A stretch of DNA of 64,000 bases from Bradyrhizobiaceae bacterium PARB1. GTDB taxonomy: Bacteria; Pseudomonadota; Alphaproteobacteria; Rhizobiales; Xanthobacteraceae. The position numbers and the translations under genes were made by a program. Every line of letters begins with the position of its first letter. Positions within the stretch are counted from its first letter, which is position 1. Where the stretch lies: positions 62,001 to 126,000 of the forward strand of contig NKIY01000009.1 in assembly GCA_002256345.1 (NCBI GenBank), read 5' to 3'. The notes under the pieces were generated by a model that had not been told where the DNA came from, made no database searches, and saw only the letters and a list, made by a program, of their open reading frames with translations. This document shows positions 36,007 to 45,442 of this stretch, piece by piece.

Positions 36007-37224
36007 ATGAAACTTGGACTCGCGTCCGCTGCCGCGCTTTGCGGCTTTTTCCTCGCCACATCGACGCTGACGCCGGCTGCGGCGCAAGGGGCTAACGCCG
36101 GCGTCAAGATCGGTATCCTCAACGACCAATCGGGCGTCTATGCCGATTACGGCGGCAAGTGGTCGCTCGAAGCTGCCAAGATGGCAATCGAGGATTTCGG
36201 TGGCGAGGTGCTGGGCGGCAAGATTGAGCTCGTCACGGCCGATCATCAGAACAAGCCCGATCTGGCCGTGGCCATCGCGCGGCGTTGGTATGACGTCGAG
36301 AATGTCGACATGATCACCGAGCTCACCACTTCCTCGGTGGCGCTGGCGGTGCAGGAACTGTCGGCGCAAGCCAAGAAGATCGATATCGTGGTCGGTGCCG
36401 CGACCTCGCGCATCACCGGCGATGCCTGCACGCCCTATGGCTTCCACTGGTCGTTCGACACCCGCGCCCTCGGCGTCGGCACCGGCGGCGCGCTGACTGA
36501 AACCGGCGGCGATACCTGGTTCTTCCTCACCGCTGATTATGCCTTCGGCTATTCGCTGGAGAAGGACACTGGCGATATCGTAAAGTCGAAGGGCGGCAAG
36601 GTGCTTGGCGCGGTACGTCATCCGCTGAATTCGTCGGACTTCTCGTCATTCCTGCTGCAAGCGCAGGCGTCGAAGGCCAAGGTTATCGGCCTCGCCAATG
36701 CCGGTCTCGACACCACCAATGCGGTGAAGCAGGCGGCTGAGTTCGGCATCGTTGCCGGCGGCCAGAAGCTGGCGGGCCTCTTGATGACACTGTCGGAAGT
36801 GAACGGCCTCGGCCTGCAGGCTGCGCAGGGTCTCGTGCTGACGGAGTCGTTCTATTGGGACCGTGATGACAAGTCGCGTGAATTTGCCGATCGCTTCTTC
36901 AAGCGCACCCAACGCATGCCGAACATGATCCAGGCCGGCACCTACTCCTCGACGCTGTCCTATCTCAAGGCAGTGAAGGCCGCCGGCACCAAGGATGCGG
37001 ATGCCGTTGCCAAGAAGCTGAAGGAGCTTCCGGTAGATGACGCCTTCGCCCAGGGCGGCAAGGTGCAGGCCAATGGCCGCATGGTGAAGGACCTCTATCT
37101 GTTCGAGGTCAAGAAGCCGGCGGAATCGAAGAAGCCGTGGGATTATTACAAGCAGCTCGCCGTGGTGCCGGGCGACAAAGCCTATCCGGCCGCCAAGGAC
37201 AGCGGCTGCCCGCTGACGAAGTGA
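36007..37224 (+). CDS. Branched-chain amino acid-type ABC transporter substrate-binding protein (orphan)
   Basis: A 405-aa periplasmic type I binding protein with signal peptide (ending AAAQG near residue 27), the opening VKIGILNDQSGVYADYGG and the VTADHQNKPDLAV block, typical of LivK-like receptors for amino acids, amides or aromatic acids. No permease or ATPase of the Liv type is nearby, so the ligand and partner are unknown. It ends before a hairpin at 37233-37265. Confidence 0.9.
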   Translation: MKLGLASAAALCGFFLATSTLTPAAAQGANAGVKIGILNDQSGVYADYGGKWSLEAAKMAIEDFGGEVLGGKIELVTADHQNKPDLAVAIARRWYDVENVDMITELTTSSVALAVQELSAQAKKIDIVVGAATSRITGDACTPYGFHWSFDTRALGVGTGGALTETGGDTWFFLTADYAFGYSLEKDTGDIVKSKGGKVLGAVRHPLNSSDFSSFLLQAQASKAKVIGLANAGLDTTNAVKQAAEFGIVAGGQKLAGLLMTLSEVNGLGLQAAQGLVLTESFYWDRDDKSREFADRFFKRTQRMPNMIQAGTYSSTLSYLKAVKAAGTKDADAVAKKLKELPVDDAFAQGGKVQANGRMVKDLYLFEVKKPAESKKPWDYYKQLAVVPGDKAYPAAKDSGCPLTK

Positions 37225-37232
37225 CTCTGCTT

Positions 37233-37265
37233 AGCCTCTCCTCGCGCAGAACGTGGGGAGAGGCT
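37233..37265. terminator. Hairpin between two convergent genes, possible terminator
   Basis: AGCCTCTCC (37233-37241) pairs with GGAGAGGCT (37257-37265) over 9 bp with a 15-base loop. No T-run follows on either strand, so this is weak support for a bidirectional terminator between the binding-protein gene and the attH-like gene. Confidence 0.4.
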
Positions 37266-37282
37266 GGCAACGTCGTTGCTGC

Positions 37283-38365
37283 TCAATACCCTGTCATCTC
37301 CAGATACCCCACGCCGGCATGGGAGCCCGTGAAACGCACTGGCCCTTCCCAATAGGCAAAACTCGTTGCCATCCAGCTCTGCGGATTGAGCGGCGTCGTT
37401 TCGATCTGTAATCCGCGTGAGGCGATGGCGATGCGCCATGCGGTGGGAAGCTTGCGACCTGCGATATCCGTCACGGCCGTTGGCGTCATGGCGATCGCGT
37501 CGGGCGTCAGCTGTTCGGACCTGCCATCTGCGGTGATCCAGTTGCCGGCGAAATAGTGGCTGCCATCCTTCTGCCGCAACCGGAACAGCATCAGCTTCTC
37601 GTTGTCCGGCAGATGAAGCGAGAACCAGTCCCAGCCGGTCTGATCGGAGGCGAGCGGCTGGCTGGAAAATTCGCGGTCCATCCAGGCGTGGCCACTGACG
37701 GCGATATCTTTGCCATCGATCACAAGCGTGCCTGCCGCCGTGAAGTAAGGCTGGCTGTAATAATAGGAGGCCTGGCCGCGCTCCGACTTGCGGCTGTAGC
37801 CGGCTTCGCCCTGCAGCACCAACGGCTGCTTGGCGTCGAGGCGGAGCCGATAGCTGAAGTTCTCCGCCGATGCCGTGACGTTGAGCGGCGCCACGTTCAC
37901 ATCGATAAAGTTATCGAGCCCGCGCATCTCCCACGCATCGATCCAGGCGTGGAACGGCGTTGCCGTGACGCCCGCTTGCCCGATGCCGCCGCGGGCGAAA
38001 GTTTCTGCTGAGCGATGCGCTGTTGCCGAGGTCACAGCGGCGTGGCCCATCCAGATCTGCGGCGTCGCCCAGCCGCTCTCGTGCATGTCCGGCGCCATCG
38101 CCTGCCGGAACAGTGTCCATTGCGCGCCATAGGCATTGCCCGAGGCGTCGGTGAGATTGGCGGTGAGGTACCACCATTCGATGCGAAACTCCGGATGTGG
38201 GCCGTGATCGGCCGGGAAGGTCAGCACGCGGCCGGGCACCACTGATGCGAAACCGTCTGCATCGCGGCCAAGGCCGGCAAAACCCTGCGCCATGGCACGA
38301 GGGGGAGCGAGGCCCATCAGCGCGAAGCCTCCTGCAAAGCGGCGTCGCGTCAGCCTAACGCTCAT
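37283..38365 (-). CDS. AttH-like secreted lipocalin-type protein (CrtC N-domain family)
   Basis: A 360-aa protein with a Tat-type signal (RLTRRRFAGGFALMG, cleavage after AMA) and the tandem lipocalin-like fold of the AttH/carotenoid 1,2-hydratase group (FRIEWWYLTANL, QWTLFRQAM, GHAWMDREFSSQPL, WDWFSLHL). It is last in an operon with a FtsX-type permease and an ATPase. The ATG at 38365 overlaps the permease stop; the TTG at 38371 was set aside. AttH of Agrobacterium is encoded beside an analogous ABC exporter. Substrate unknown. Confidence 0.82.
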   Translation of the reverse strand: MSVRLTRRRFAGGFALMGLAPPRAMAQGFAGLGRDADGFASVVPGRVLTFPADHGPHPEFRIEWWYLTANLTDASGNAYGAQWTLFRQAMAPDMHESGWATPQIWMGHAAVTSATAHRSAETFARGGIGQAGVTATPFHAWIDAWEMRGLDNFIDVNVAPLNVTASAENFSYRLRLDAKQPLVLQGEAGYSRKSERGQASYYYSQPYFTAAGTLVIDGKDIAVSGHAWMDREFSSQPLASDQTGWDWFSLHLPDNEKLMLFRLRQKDGSHYFAGNWITADGRSEQLTPDAIAMTPTAVTDIAGRKLPTAWRIAIASRGLQIETTPLNPQSWMATSFAYWEGPVRFTGSHAGVGYLEMTGY

Positions 38366-40817
38366 TGGCAAACACTTTCACGAGTTCGGCCGGCTGCATC
38401 CGGAGCAGCTTCAGGATTGGCAATAGCGAAGCCAGCAACGCGGCCAACATGGCGACGCCAAGCAGCTCGATCAATTGGAGTGGGAAAACATAAAACGGCA
38501 GGCGCCAGCCGAATGCTTTCACATTGACGATGGCGATCAGGCACCAGGCCACCAGCAGTCCGAGCGGCAGCGCCAGCAGCGCGGTGATCAGCGCCACGCA
38601 CATGGTCTTCAACAGCTCGATGCCGGCAAGCCGACGCCGGGTGAGGCCGATGGCCCAAAGTGGCGCGAGCTGCGGCAAGCGCGAATTGCTCAGCGTCAGC
38701 AGACTGGTCAGCAGCGCAATGCCGGCGACACCGAGCGTGAAAGCATTGAGTGCCGATGTCACGGCGAAAGTGCGATTGAAGATGCCGAGCGATTCCTTCT
38801 TCACGCTGGCCTGATCGGCGAGGTTGCGACCATCGAGGCCGAAACGCATGCGGATGGCATCGATCAAGGCCGGCACATGCTCCGGTGCGACGCGCAGGCC
38901 CATGCGGGTCTGCGGGCTACCGGGGAAGTGTTGGAGCAAGGCATCGACATTGACGGCGAGTTGGCCTTTCGGGTTGCCGTAGTCGGCATAGATCGCCACC
39001 ACTCGCATGACCCACGGACCTGTCGGCGTCGGCACCGTGATGTTTTGGCCGATGGCCAAATTCATCCGCCGTGACAATTGCTCGCTGATCAATGCGCCTT
39101 CGCCGCCGCGAAGGCGATCCCAGGCATCACGGGAGGCGTCGAGCAGCGGCCAGTGATCCCGGAATGTCGCATGATCGGGGAGGCCATTGATTTCCACTGG
39201 CGCGCCATCCAGTTGAACTTCGGCACGGCTGCCGGGCAGTACGGCCTGCACATCGGGACGTTGCTTCAGCCAGTCCTTGAGTTCACGCGCCTGACCGTCG
39301 CTTGCAGCATTGATGTAAATCTCCGACGACAATCGCCCGTCGAGCCAGCCGACGAAGGTGCGGCTGAAGCTCTCGACCATGGTGCCGACCCCCACATTCA
39401 CCGCCAGCGCGAGCAACAATGCCATCAGCGCCAGCGAGAGGCCGGAGAGTTGCAATCGGCTGTCGGCCCAGAACCATGTGAGAAGTGGCCGCCGAGTGCT
39501 GCGCTCGCCGGCAGCGAGGATGAGGCCCAGCAAGACCGGGAGCACCAAGGCAGCGCCAAGCAGCAATGCTGCGAGCACAGCAAAGCCGGCGATCAGGGAG
39601 TCGCCGAACCACAGCATGATCGCAGCTGCGGCGAAGATGAGTAGCGCGCCGGCGCCTTGCAATCGCAGCCAGCGATGCTGTGCCTGTTGCCAGGCGTAAG
39701 GCTGCGCAGTGGCGAGTAACGGCAGGCGTGCGGCCTTGATCAGGCTCGCCGTCGAAGCGAGCAATGCGCCGATTACCGAGATCGCGAGGTCGGCCAACCA
39801 CCATTCCGGTTTCAGCGTGAGCTGGCCGGGGATTTGCGCACCATAGAGCCCGCGCAGGCTGGCGGCGACATCGGGTAACAATGCCGCGGCGATGACATAG
39901 CCGCAGACGAGGCCGATGACGCCGGCCATCAAAGCAATGGTGACGAGTTCAAGGATCAGCACGGCATTCAGTTGCCGTGCGGAGACACCGCAAGCGCGCA
40001 AGGTGCGCAACATCGGCAGGCGCTGTTCGAAGCCGAGACCGATGGCGGAATTGACGATGAAAAGACCAACAAAGAAGGACAGCAGGCCGAAGGCCGTGAG
40101 GTTGAGGTGAAAACTGTCGGTGAGGCGTTCGAGATCGGTCTCGCTCTCGGGCTGCACGAGACGGAGTTGCTGGCCGGTGACGCTCTCCAGTGCAGCACGT
40201 GGGCCCTTGGCTTTGCCAATCAGCAGGCGCGTGACCTGATCCGGCATCGCCAGCAGCGTCTGCGCAATGCCGATATCGACCACGATGACGCCCGGCGCCA
40301 AGGCCGGTTGCAGTTTGAGCGGCGGCAGCATGCGGCCATTGCCGAGCGTCGGCGTCGCGTCTTCGCGGAGGCCGAGTTCGGCCATCGTCTCGCGCGAGAT
40401 TAGGGCCTGGCCGGGCGGTGCGATGAAGGCTTGCGCGCCGGTGGTGCCGATCTCGGCAGCGGCACTTGCTTCCGGTGGCATGGTCACCGGCTCGATGCCG
40501 AGCAGGCGCAAGGAGCGCCCCTCGATCTGGGCGCGCGCTTCGAGGACGGGCGACACCGGCCAACCCGTCCGGCGGAGATCGACAAACAGTTTTTGCGAGA
40601 ACGCGCCCCCATTCGGGGATACCAGCATCGGCGTGCGCGTGCCGCCAAACGCGGCTGCGGCGCGGTCATAACTGGTGCGGGCTTGCTGGTTCAGCGCCTG
40701 CACGCCGCTCCAGAGTGCGGTCGCGGCGATCAGGCCGATCATCAGCGTGGCGAATTGCAGTGGATGCCGACGCCAGTGGCTGAGCAGCACGGCGAGTATC
40801 CACAGTGCGCGCCTCAC
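38355..40817 (-). CDS. FtsX-type ABC transporter permease (AttF/AttG fusion-like), 820 aa
   Basis: A large permease with an N-terminal TM helix, a periplasmic MacB-like core, and two FtsX domains with characteristic segments (LLSFFVGLFIVNSAIG; LTLSNSRLPQLAPLWAIG; LPILKLLRMQPAELV), about ten TM helices in all. GTG 40817 overlaps the ATPase stop by four bases. The downstream AttH-like gene overlaps its 3' end. The layout resembles lipoprotein- or MacB-type exporters acting across the inner membrane. Confidence 0.85.
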   Translation of the reverse strand: MRRALWILAVLLSHWRRHPLQFATLMIGLIAATALWSGVQALNQQARTSYDRAAAAFGGTRTPMLVSPNGGAFSQKLFVDLRRTGWPVSPVLEARAQIEGRSLRLLGIEPVTMPPEASAAAEIGTTGAQAFIAPPGQALISRETMAELGLREDATPTLGNGRMLPPLKLQPALAPGVIVVDIGIAQTLLAMPDQVTRLLIGKAKGPRAALESVTGQQLRLVQPESETDLERLTDSFHLNLTAFGLLSFFVGLFIVNSAIGLGFEQRLPMLRTLRACGVSARQLNAVLILELVTIALMAGVIGLVCGYVIAAALLPDVAASLRGLYGAQIPGQLTLKPEWWLADLAISVIGALLASTASLIKAARLPLLATAQPYAWQQAQHRWLRLQGAGALLIFAAAAIMLWFGDSLIAGFAVLAALLLGAALVLPVLLGLILAAGERSTRRPLLTWFWADSRLQLSGLSLALMALLLALAVNVGVGTMVESFSRTFVGWLDGRLSSEIYINAASDGQARELKDWLKQRPDVQAVLPGSRAEVQLDGAPVEINGLPDHATFRDHWPLLDASRDAWDRLRGGEGALISEQLSRRMNLAIGQNITVPTPTGPWVMRVVAIYADYGNPKGQLAVNVDALLQHFPGSPQTRMGLRVAPEHVPALIDAIRMRFGLDGRNLADQASVKKESLGIFNRTFAVTSALNAFTLGVAGIALLTSLLTLSNSRLPQLAPLWAIGLTRRRLAGIELLKTMCVALITALLALPLGLLVAWCLIAIVNVKAFGWRLPFYVFPLQLIELLGVAMLAALLASLLPILKLLRMQPAELVKVFANER

Positions 40818-41467
40818 GCGATCAATCCCGCATGGAGATGCACATGGCGATCCAGCATGACGGCGAGGCGCTCGCTATGGGTCACCATCAGGAAGCCGCA
40901 GCCACTGCGGCTGACAAGGTCGCGCACGAGGCGCATCACGCCGTCGGCGGTATCTTCGTCAAGATTGCCGGTGGGCTCGTCAGCGAGCAGCAGCGAGGGC
41001 TTCGAGGCCAGCGCTCGGCCAATGGCGACGCGCTGTTGCTGGCCGCCGGAGAGCTGTTCGGGATAGCGTTTCAGAAATGGCCCGAGGCCGAGACGTTCGA
41101 TCAGCTCGCTTTGCCATGTGGTATCATGTCGTCCGGCGATGCGCGACTGGAAGGCGAGATTATCGGCAACCGAGAGCGACGGGATCAGGTTGAACTGCTG
41201 GAACACCAGGCCAAGCCGATCACGGCGGAGTGCGGCGCGCTCGGCATCCTTCAGCCCGGTGATGGTGACGTCGCCCAGCACAATTTCGCCGCCGTCGGCC
41301 TCGTCGAGACCGGCAATCAGATGCAGCAGCGTGCTCTTGCCGCTGCCGCTCTCGCCGGTGAGCGCAACACTTTCACCGGCGGCAACAGCGAGATCGACGC
41401 CGCGGAGAACCGCAACGTCTTCCTGCGCGGAACGATAGGATTTGGTGAGGTGGCGGACCGTGAGCAT
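40814..41467 (-). CDS. ABC transporter ATP-binding protein (LolD/AttE-like)
   Basis: A 217-aa ATPase with Walker A GESGSGKST, Q-loop FQQFNLIPSL, signature LSGGQQQRVAIGRAL and Walker B LLLADEPTG, in the LolD/MacB group. ATG 41467 is the first likely start (TTG/ATG upstream also open). It starts the three-gene export operon (ATPase, permease, AttH-like), with four-base overlap to the permease gene. Confidence 0.92.
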   Translation of the reverse strand: MLTVRHLTKSYRSAQEDVAVLRGVDLAVAAGESVALTGESGSGKSTLLHLIAGLDEADGGEIVLGDVTITGLKDAERAALRRDRLGLVFQQFNLIPSLSVADNLAFQSRIAGRHDTTWQSELIERLGLGPFLKRYPEQLSGGQQQRVAIGRALASKPSLLLADEPTGNLDEDTADGVMRLVRDLVSRSGCGFLMVTHSERLAVMLDRHVHLHAGLIA

Positions 41468-41520
41468 GTGCGGCCATCCTAGCAAGGATGGCGCGCGAGA
41501 TCACGGCTTCAATGCGTCGC

Positions 41521-42744
41521 TCATGCGATGGCGGCCTTTGGTTTCCGCTCCGAGACCATCGCGAGCAATACCGTCGCCAGCATGAAGCAGGCGGATGCGC
41601 CGAACACCCAGTGCGGCAGTGCGTGGTCCATGAACCAGCCGAACATGATCGGCGAGACGATGCCGCTGAAATTGAAGCCGGTGGAAACGATGCCGAAAGC
41701 ACGCCCGGCCGCGCCGGGTGGTGCCGCTTGTCGCACCAGCATGTCGCGTGACGGTGTAATCACGCCGCCAAGGAAACCGGCGACGGTCATGGTGGCGACG
41801 ATCGCCCATGCAGGCAACGAGAAGACAGCAATAGCGCCAATGATAGCGGCATTGATGATGAAGCACACGGCGGCAACACGGCTGTGATGCATCGTGCGAT
41901 CCGCGAGCCAGCCGCCGGCCAGCACGCCGACGGCGCTGGCGGCGAGGAACGAGGTCAGCGCGACATTGGCCGAGGATAGTGTGATCCCATAGCCATTCAT
42001 CAGCGCGACAATACCAAAGCTGTTGATGCCGCCCTGCGACAGCGCGAGCAGCGTGAAGAATAGCGTCAGCATCATGATCGCAGGGGTCATGACGCTGACC
42101 TTCACAACTTGCCCCTGCTTGTCACCGCTCTGCATCGCACCGGCATCGGGGATACCGACCACGATCAGCATCAGCGCGATGGCAACGCCGATGCCACCGG
42201 CCACGATCAGCGCACCTTGGCCACCAACAGAAGCCAAAAGCGCCACCATCATCGGGGGCGCCATCGCACCGCCGACGAAACCGGCAAAGGTGTGGATCGA
42301 AAACGCGCGGCCCATTTTGGATTCGTCCATATGGGCGGCGAGGATAGCGTAGTCGGCCGGATGGTAGACGCTATTGGCGAGCCCGAGCAGGCCGGCGCAG
42401 ACGATCAGCGCGGGATAGTTGAGGAACAGCCCCATTGCGACCAATGCGCAGCCGCCGAGCATGACGCCCAAGATCAGGATGATGCGTGCGCCCACGCGAT
42501 CGACCAGAAAGCCGATCGGCGCCTGCGTGAGGCCGGAGACGACGGCAAAAGTGGTGAGGGCAAAGCCGAGATCGATATAGCTGACGCCGAGCCTGTCCTT
42601 GAGGAAAGGAAACAGCATCGGCAGCACGAAGATATGGAAATGGCTCACCCAATGCGCGATCGAAATCGCGGTCAGGGTCCGGTTGGCCGAATTCGCCGGT
42701 GCGCGCACTGTCGTGGCCGCAATATCGACCATTCTGGTTTCCAC
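41521..42744 (-). CDS. MFS transporter
   Basis: A 407-aa membrane protein with about twelve TM helices; the cytoplasmic loop shows GFLVDRVGARIILILG in the first half, and GGVITPSRDMLVRQAAPPG in the second. Members of this NNP/FSR-like MFS group move diverse compounds. It lies upstream of the ABC export operon on the same strand and divergent from the FixK-type gene, separated by 243 bp. Substrate unknown. Confidence 0.87.
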   Translation of the reverse strand: METRMVDIAATTVRAPANSANRTLTAISIAHWVSHFHIFVLPMLFPFLKDRLGVSYIDLGFALTTFAVVSGLTQAPIGFLVDRVGARIILILGVMLGGCALVAMGLFLNYPALIVCAGLLGLANSVYHPADYAILAAHMDESKMGRAFSIHTFAGFVGGAMAPPMMVALLASVGGQGALIVAGGIGVAIALMLIVVGIPDAGAMQSGDKQGQVVKVSVMTPAIMMLTLFFTLLALSQGGINSFGIVALMNGYGITLSSANVALTSFLAASAVGVLAGGWLADRTMHHSRVAAVCFIINAAIIGAIAVFSLPAWAIVATMTVAGFLGGVITPSRDMLVRQAAPPGAAGRAFGIVSTGFNFSGIVSPIMFGWFMDHALPHWVFGASACFMLATVLLAMVSERKPKAAIA

Positions 42745-42905
42745 CCTCTAACGTGTTGTTCAAGGTTGAGAATTTGAGGATATCCGTAGGCCGCGTGCGG
42801 CCGGATGTCCATCTGCGGGGCAACATGCTGCCATTGCAGGCAGCGCAGGGATGGCGCTCTGGACGCCGCTGTCTTCAGCTCCCTGGCAGCCCGGCCGAGA
42901 TCGAC

Positions 42906-42919
42906 TTGACCTGCATCAA
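42906..42919 (+). promoter_or_regulatory. FixK/FNR box upstream of the crp/fnr-type gene
   Basis: TTGACCTGCATCAA matches the TTGAT-N4-ATCAA half-site pair with one change. It is 69 bp before the start of the Crp/Fnr-family gene. It would allow autoregulation or FixK2/FnrN control; its activity is inferred. Confidence 0.7.
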
Positions 42920-42987
42920 TGTAGGCTGACGCCAACCGTTTATCCCGGTGACGCCGCGCGAAGTCGCGCCACATTGCCGGGGGAGAC

Positions 42988-43695
42988 ATGACACAGCAGA
43001 TGGCTGCCGCGCCGTTGGCGCCCTGCACGACCGTAACCGGTCCGTCGACCGGTTTCCTCTCCCGCCTCAATTTCAACGATCGCCGGCAATTGATGGCGCT
43101 CGGCGAACGTGTGCCGCGCGGCGCCAACGACGTCCTGTTTGCGCAGGGGGCGCCCGCCGCGCGCTGCTTCAGCGTGATCGAGGGCGTGGTCTGCCTGTCG
43201 CGCGGGGTCGGCGATAACAGGCGTCAGATCGTCGGCTTCGCATTGCCCGGCGCCGCGCTGGAGATCGGCGCGCAACAACGCCACGAGGTCTCGGCCGTCG
43301 CCGTCGGGTCTGCGCTGGTTTGGGAAATTGCGCGTGAGAGCTTTGCGCAATTCGTTAGCCATCGTCCCTATGTGTTGCACGCGGTCATTGCCGCGGTGGC
43401 CGCCGATCTCACGGATGCCCATGAGCAGATGTTCTCGCTCGGTCGCCGCCCCGCAGAAGAGAAGCTCGCTAGTTTCCTCGCCGAATGGCGCGAGCGCCTT
43501 GTTCGCGTCGGCAGGGATGTCGAACCGCTACCGCTGCCGATGAGCCGCAGGGACATTGCTGACTATCTCGGCCTCACCGTGGAAACCGTCTGCCGCACGC
43601 TGGCCAAACTCGAGCGGCGCGGTGCCATCGAGATACTGCCTGGCCGCGTGCGGTTGATCGTCGAGCCGGACGAGTTGCTGCGCGCCTGCGGATGA
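42988..43695 (+). CDS. FixK/Fnr-like Crp-family transcriptional regulator
   Basis: A 235-aa regulator: a cyclic-nucleotide-like N-domain (PRGANDVLFAQGAPAARC; PGAALEIGA) and a Crp/Fnr HTH with the FixK/Fnr recognition helix region (RRDIADYLGLTVETVCRTLAKLERRGAIEI). Recognition-helix ETVCR fits binding to TTGAT half-sites. The N-terminal cysteine cluster that holds the Fnr [4Fe-4S] is missing (a lone Cys13), so it is FixK-like, not itself an FNR-type oxygen sensor. A GGGGGAGAC ribosome site precedes the ATG. The next operon carries a perfect box. Confidence 0.88.
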   Translation: MTQQMAAAPLAPCTTVTGPSTGFLSRLNFNDRRQLMALGERVPRGANDVLFAQGAPAARCFSVIEGVVCLSRGVGDNRRQIVGFALPGAALEIGAQQRHEVSAVAVGSALVWEIARESFAQFVSHRPYVLHAVIAAVAADLTDAHEQMFSLGRRPAEEKLASFLAEWRERLVRVGRDVEPLPLPMSRRDIADYLGLTVETVCRTLAKLERRGAIEILPGRVRLIVEPDELLRACG

Positions 43696-43706
43696 CATCT
43701 CGGGTT

Positions 43707-43720
43707 TTGATTTCGATCAA
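43707..43720 (+). promoter_or_regulatory. FixK/FNR box of the ccoNOQP operon (perfect)
   Basis: TTGATTTCGATCAA is a perfect TTGAT-N4-ATCAA palindrome, 53 bp before the ccoN start. The centre is where FixK sites lie in characterised fixN promoters relative to the start of transcription (about -41), allowing a short leader. Confidence 0.85.
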
Positions 43721-43773
43721 GCAGCCGATGACGGCGATGTGATTGATGGAATTGTTCGTGGGAAAGACTCATC

Positions 43774-45432
43774 ATGACCAGACAGACTGACGGCGTGAAG
43801 TGGATGACGATCGGTGAGTCGGGACTCTCTATCGTCTGCTTCGCCACCATATTTCTATCCATCATCGCTGCCGCCAAGGCAGAAGACGCCGCCTACGCCT
43901 TCCATGCGGCCATATTCGGTATCGCCGCGCTAGCGTCGCTTTTCGCGATCCTCAACCGCTATTTCGACCGCGGCGAGCTGCCTCCGCAGGAGATCGACGG
44001 AAGGCCGAATTACAATCTCGGTCCCATCAAGTTCGCCGCGACCGCTTCGGTGTTCTGGGGTATCGCGGGTTTCCTGGTCGGCCTCCTGATTGCCTTGCAG
44101 CTTGCCTGGCCTGCGCTGAATTTCGACCTGCCCTGGACCAGCTTTGGCCGTCTGCGGCCGTTGCACACATCGGCCGTGATCTTCGCGTTCGGCGGCAATG
44201 TGCTGATCGCCACCTCGTTCTACGTGGTGCAGAAGACTTGCCGCGTGCGACTCGCGGGCGATTTGTCGCCGTGGTTTGTGGTGCTTGGCTACAATCTTTT
44301 CATCGTCATCGCCGGCACGGGCTATCTGCTCGGCGTGACTCAGTCGAAGGAATATGCCGAGCCGGAATGGTATGCCGATCTATGGCTGACCATCGTCTGG
44401 GTAATATATCTGCTGGTGTTCCTGGCGACGCTGATCAAGCGCAAGGAGCCGCATATCTTCGTCGCCAACTGGTTCTATCTCGCCTTCATCATCACCATCG
44501 CGGTGCTGCATCTCGGCAATAACCCGGCGCTTCCCGTCTCGATTTTTGGCTCCAAGTCCTATGTCGCCTGGGCCGGCGTACAGGATGCCATGTTCCAGTG
44601 GTGGTACGGCCACAACGCGGTGGGCTTCTTCCTCACCGCCGGCTTTCTCGCCATCATGTACTACTTCATCCCGAAGCGCGCCGAGCGGCCGGTCTATTCG
44701 TATCGCCTGTCCATCGTGCATTTCTGGGCGATCATCTTCCTCTATATCTGGGCCGGCCCGCATCATCTGCACTATACGGCATTGCCCGACTGGACGCAGA
44801 CGCTCGGCATGACCTTTTCGATCATGCTGTGGATGCCCTCCTGGGGCGGCATGATCAATGGCCTGATGACGCTGTCGGGCGCGTGGGACAAGCTGCGTAC
44901 TGATCCGGTGCTGCGCATGCTCGTGGTGTCGGTGGCCTTCTACGGTATGGCGACCTTCGAGGGGCCGCTGATGTCCATCAAGGTCGTCAATTCGCTCAGC
45001 CACTACACTGACTGGACCATCGGCCACGTGCATTCCGGTGCGCTCGGCTGGGTCGGCTTCGTCTCCTTCGGCGCCCTGTATTGCCTGGTGCCGTGGCTTT
45101 GGAAGCGCAAGGGGCTCTACAGTCTCAAATTGGTGGAGTGGCACTTCTGGATCGCGACGCTCGGCATCGTTCTCTACATCTCGGCGATGTGGGTGTCGGG
45201 CATCCTGCAAGGCTTGATGTGGCGTGCCTACACCTCGCTCGGCTTCCTCGAATATTCCTTCATCGAGAGCGTCGAGGCGATGCATCCCTTCTACGTTATC
45301 CGCGCGGCGGGCGGCGGTCTGTTCCTGATCGGCGCGCTGATCATGGCATTCAATCTCTGGATGACCGTGCGTGTCGGCGAGGAAGAATCCAACCCCATGC
45401 TCGGCAATGCCGTGCTGCAGCCGGCGGAGTGA
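43774..45432 (+). CDS. ccoN: cbb3-type cytochrome c oxidase subunit I
   Basis: A 552-aa heme-copper oxidase subunit with about 12 TM helices. It shows heme b ligand His in RPLHTSAV, CuB ligand in [11 protein letters not shown] with the C-type crosslinked Tyr region nearby, the CuB His pair in GPHHLHYT and heme b3/b histidines in [11 protein letters not shown]. It reduces O2 to water with high affinity at low oxygen. The ccoNOQP gene order follows, controlled by a FixK box. Confidence 0.98.
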   Translation: MTRQTDGVKWMTIGESGLSIVCFATIFLSIIAAAKAEDAAYAFHAAIFGIAALASLFAILNRYFDRGELPPQEIDGRPNYNLGPIKFAATASVFWGIAGFLVGLLIALQLAWPALNFDLPWTSFGRLRPLHTSAVIFAFGGNVLIATSFYVVQKTCRVRLAGDLSPWFVVLGYNLFIVIAGTGYLLGVTQSKEYAEPEWYADLWLTIVWVIYLLVFLATLIKRKEPHIFVANWFYLAFIITIAVLHLGNNPALPVSIFGSKSYVAWAGVQDAMFQWWYGHNAVGFFLTAGFLAIMYYFIPKRAERPVYSYRLSIVHFWAIIFLYIWAGPHHLHYTALPDWTQTLGMTFSIMLWMPSWGGMINGLMTLSGAWDKLRTDPVLRMLVVSVAFYGMATFEGPLMSIKVVNSLSHYTDWTIGHVHSGALGWVGFVSFGALYCLVPWLWKRKGLYSLKLVEWHFWIATLGIVLYISAMWVSGILQGLMWRAYTSLGFLEYSFIESVEAMHPFYVIRAAGGGLFLIGALIMAFNLWMTVRVGEEESNPMLGNAVLQPAE

Positions 45433-45442
45433 GGATCACATC

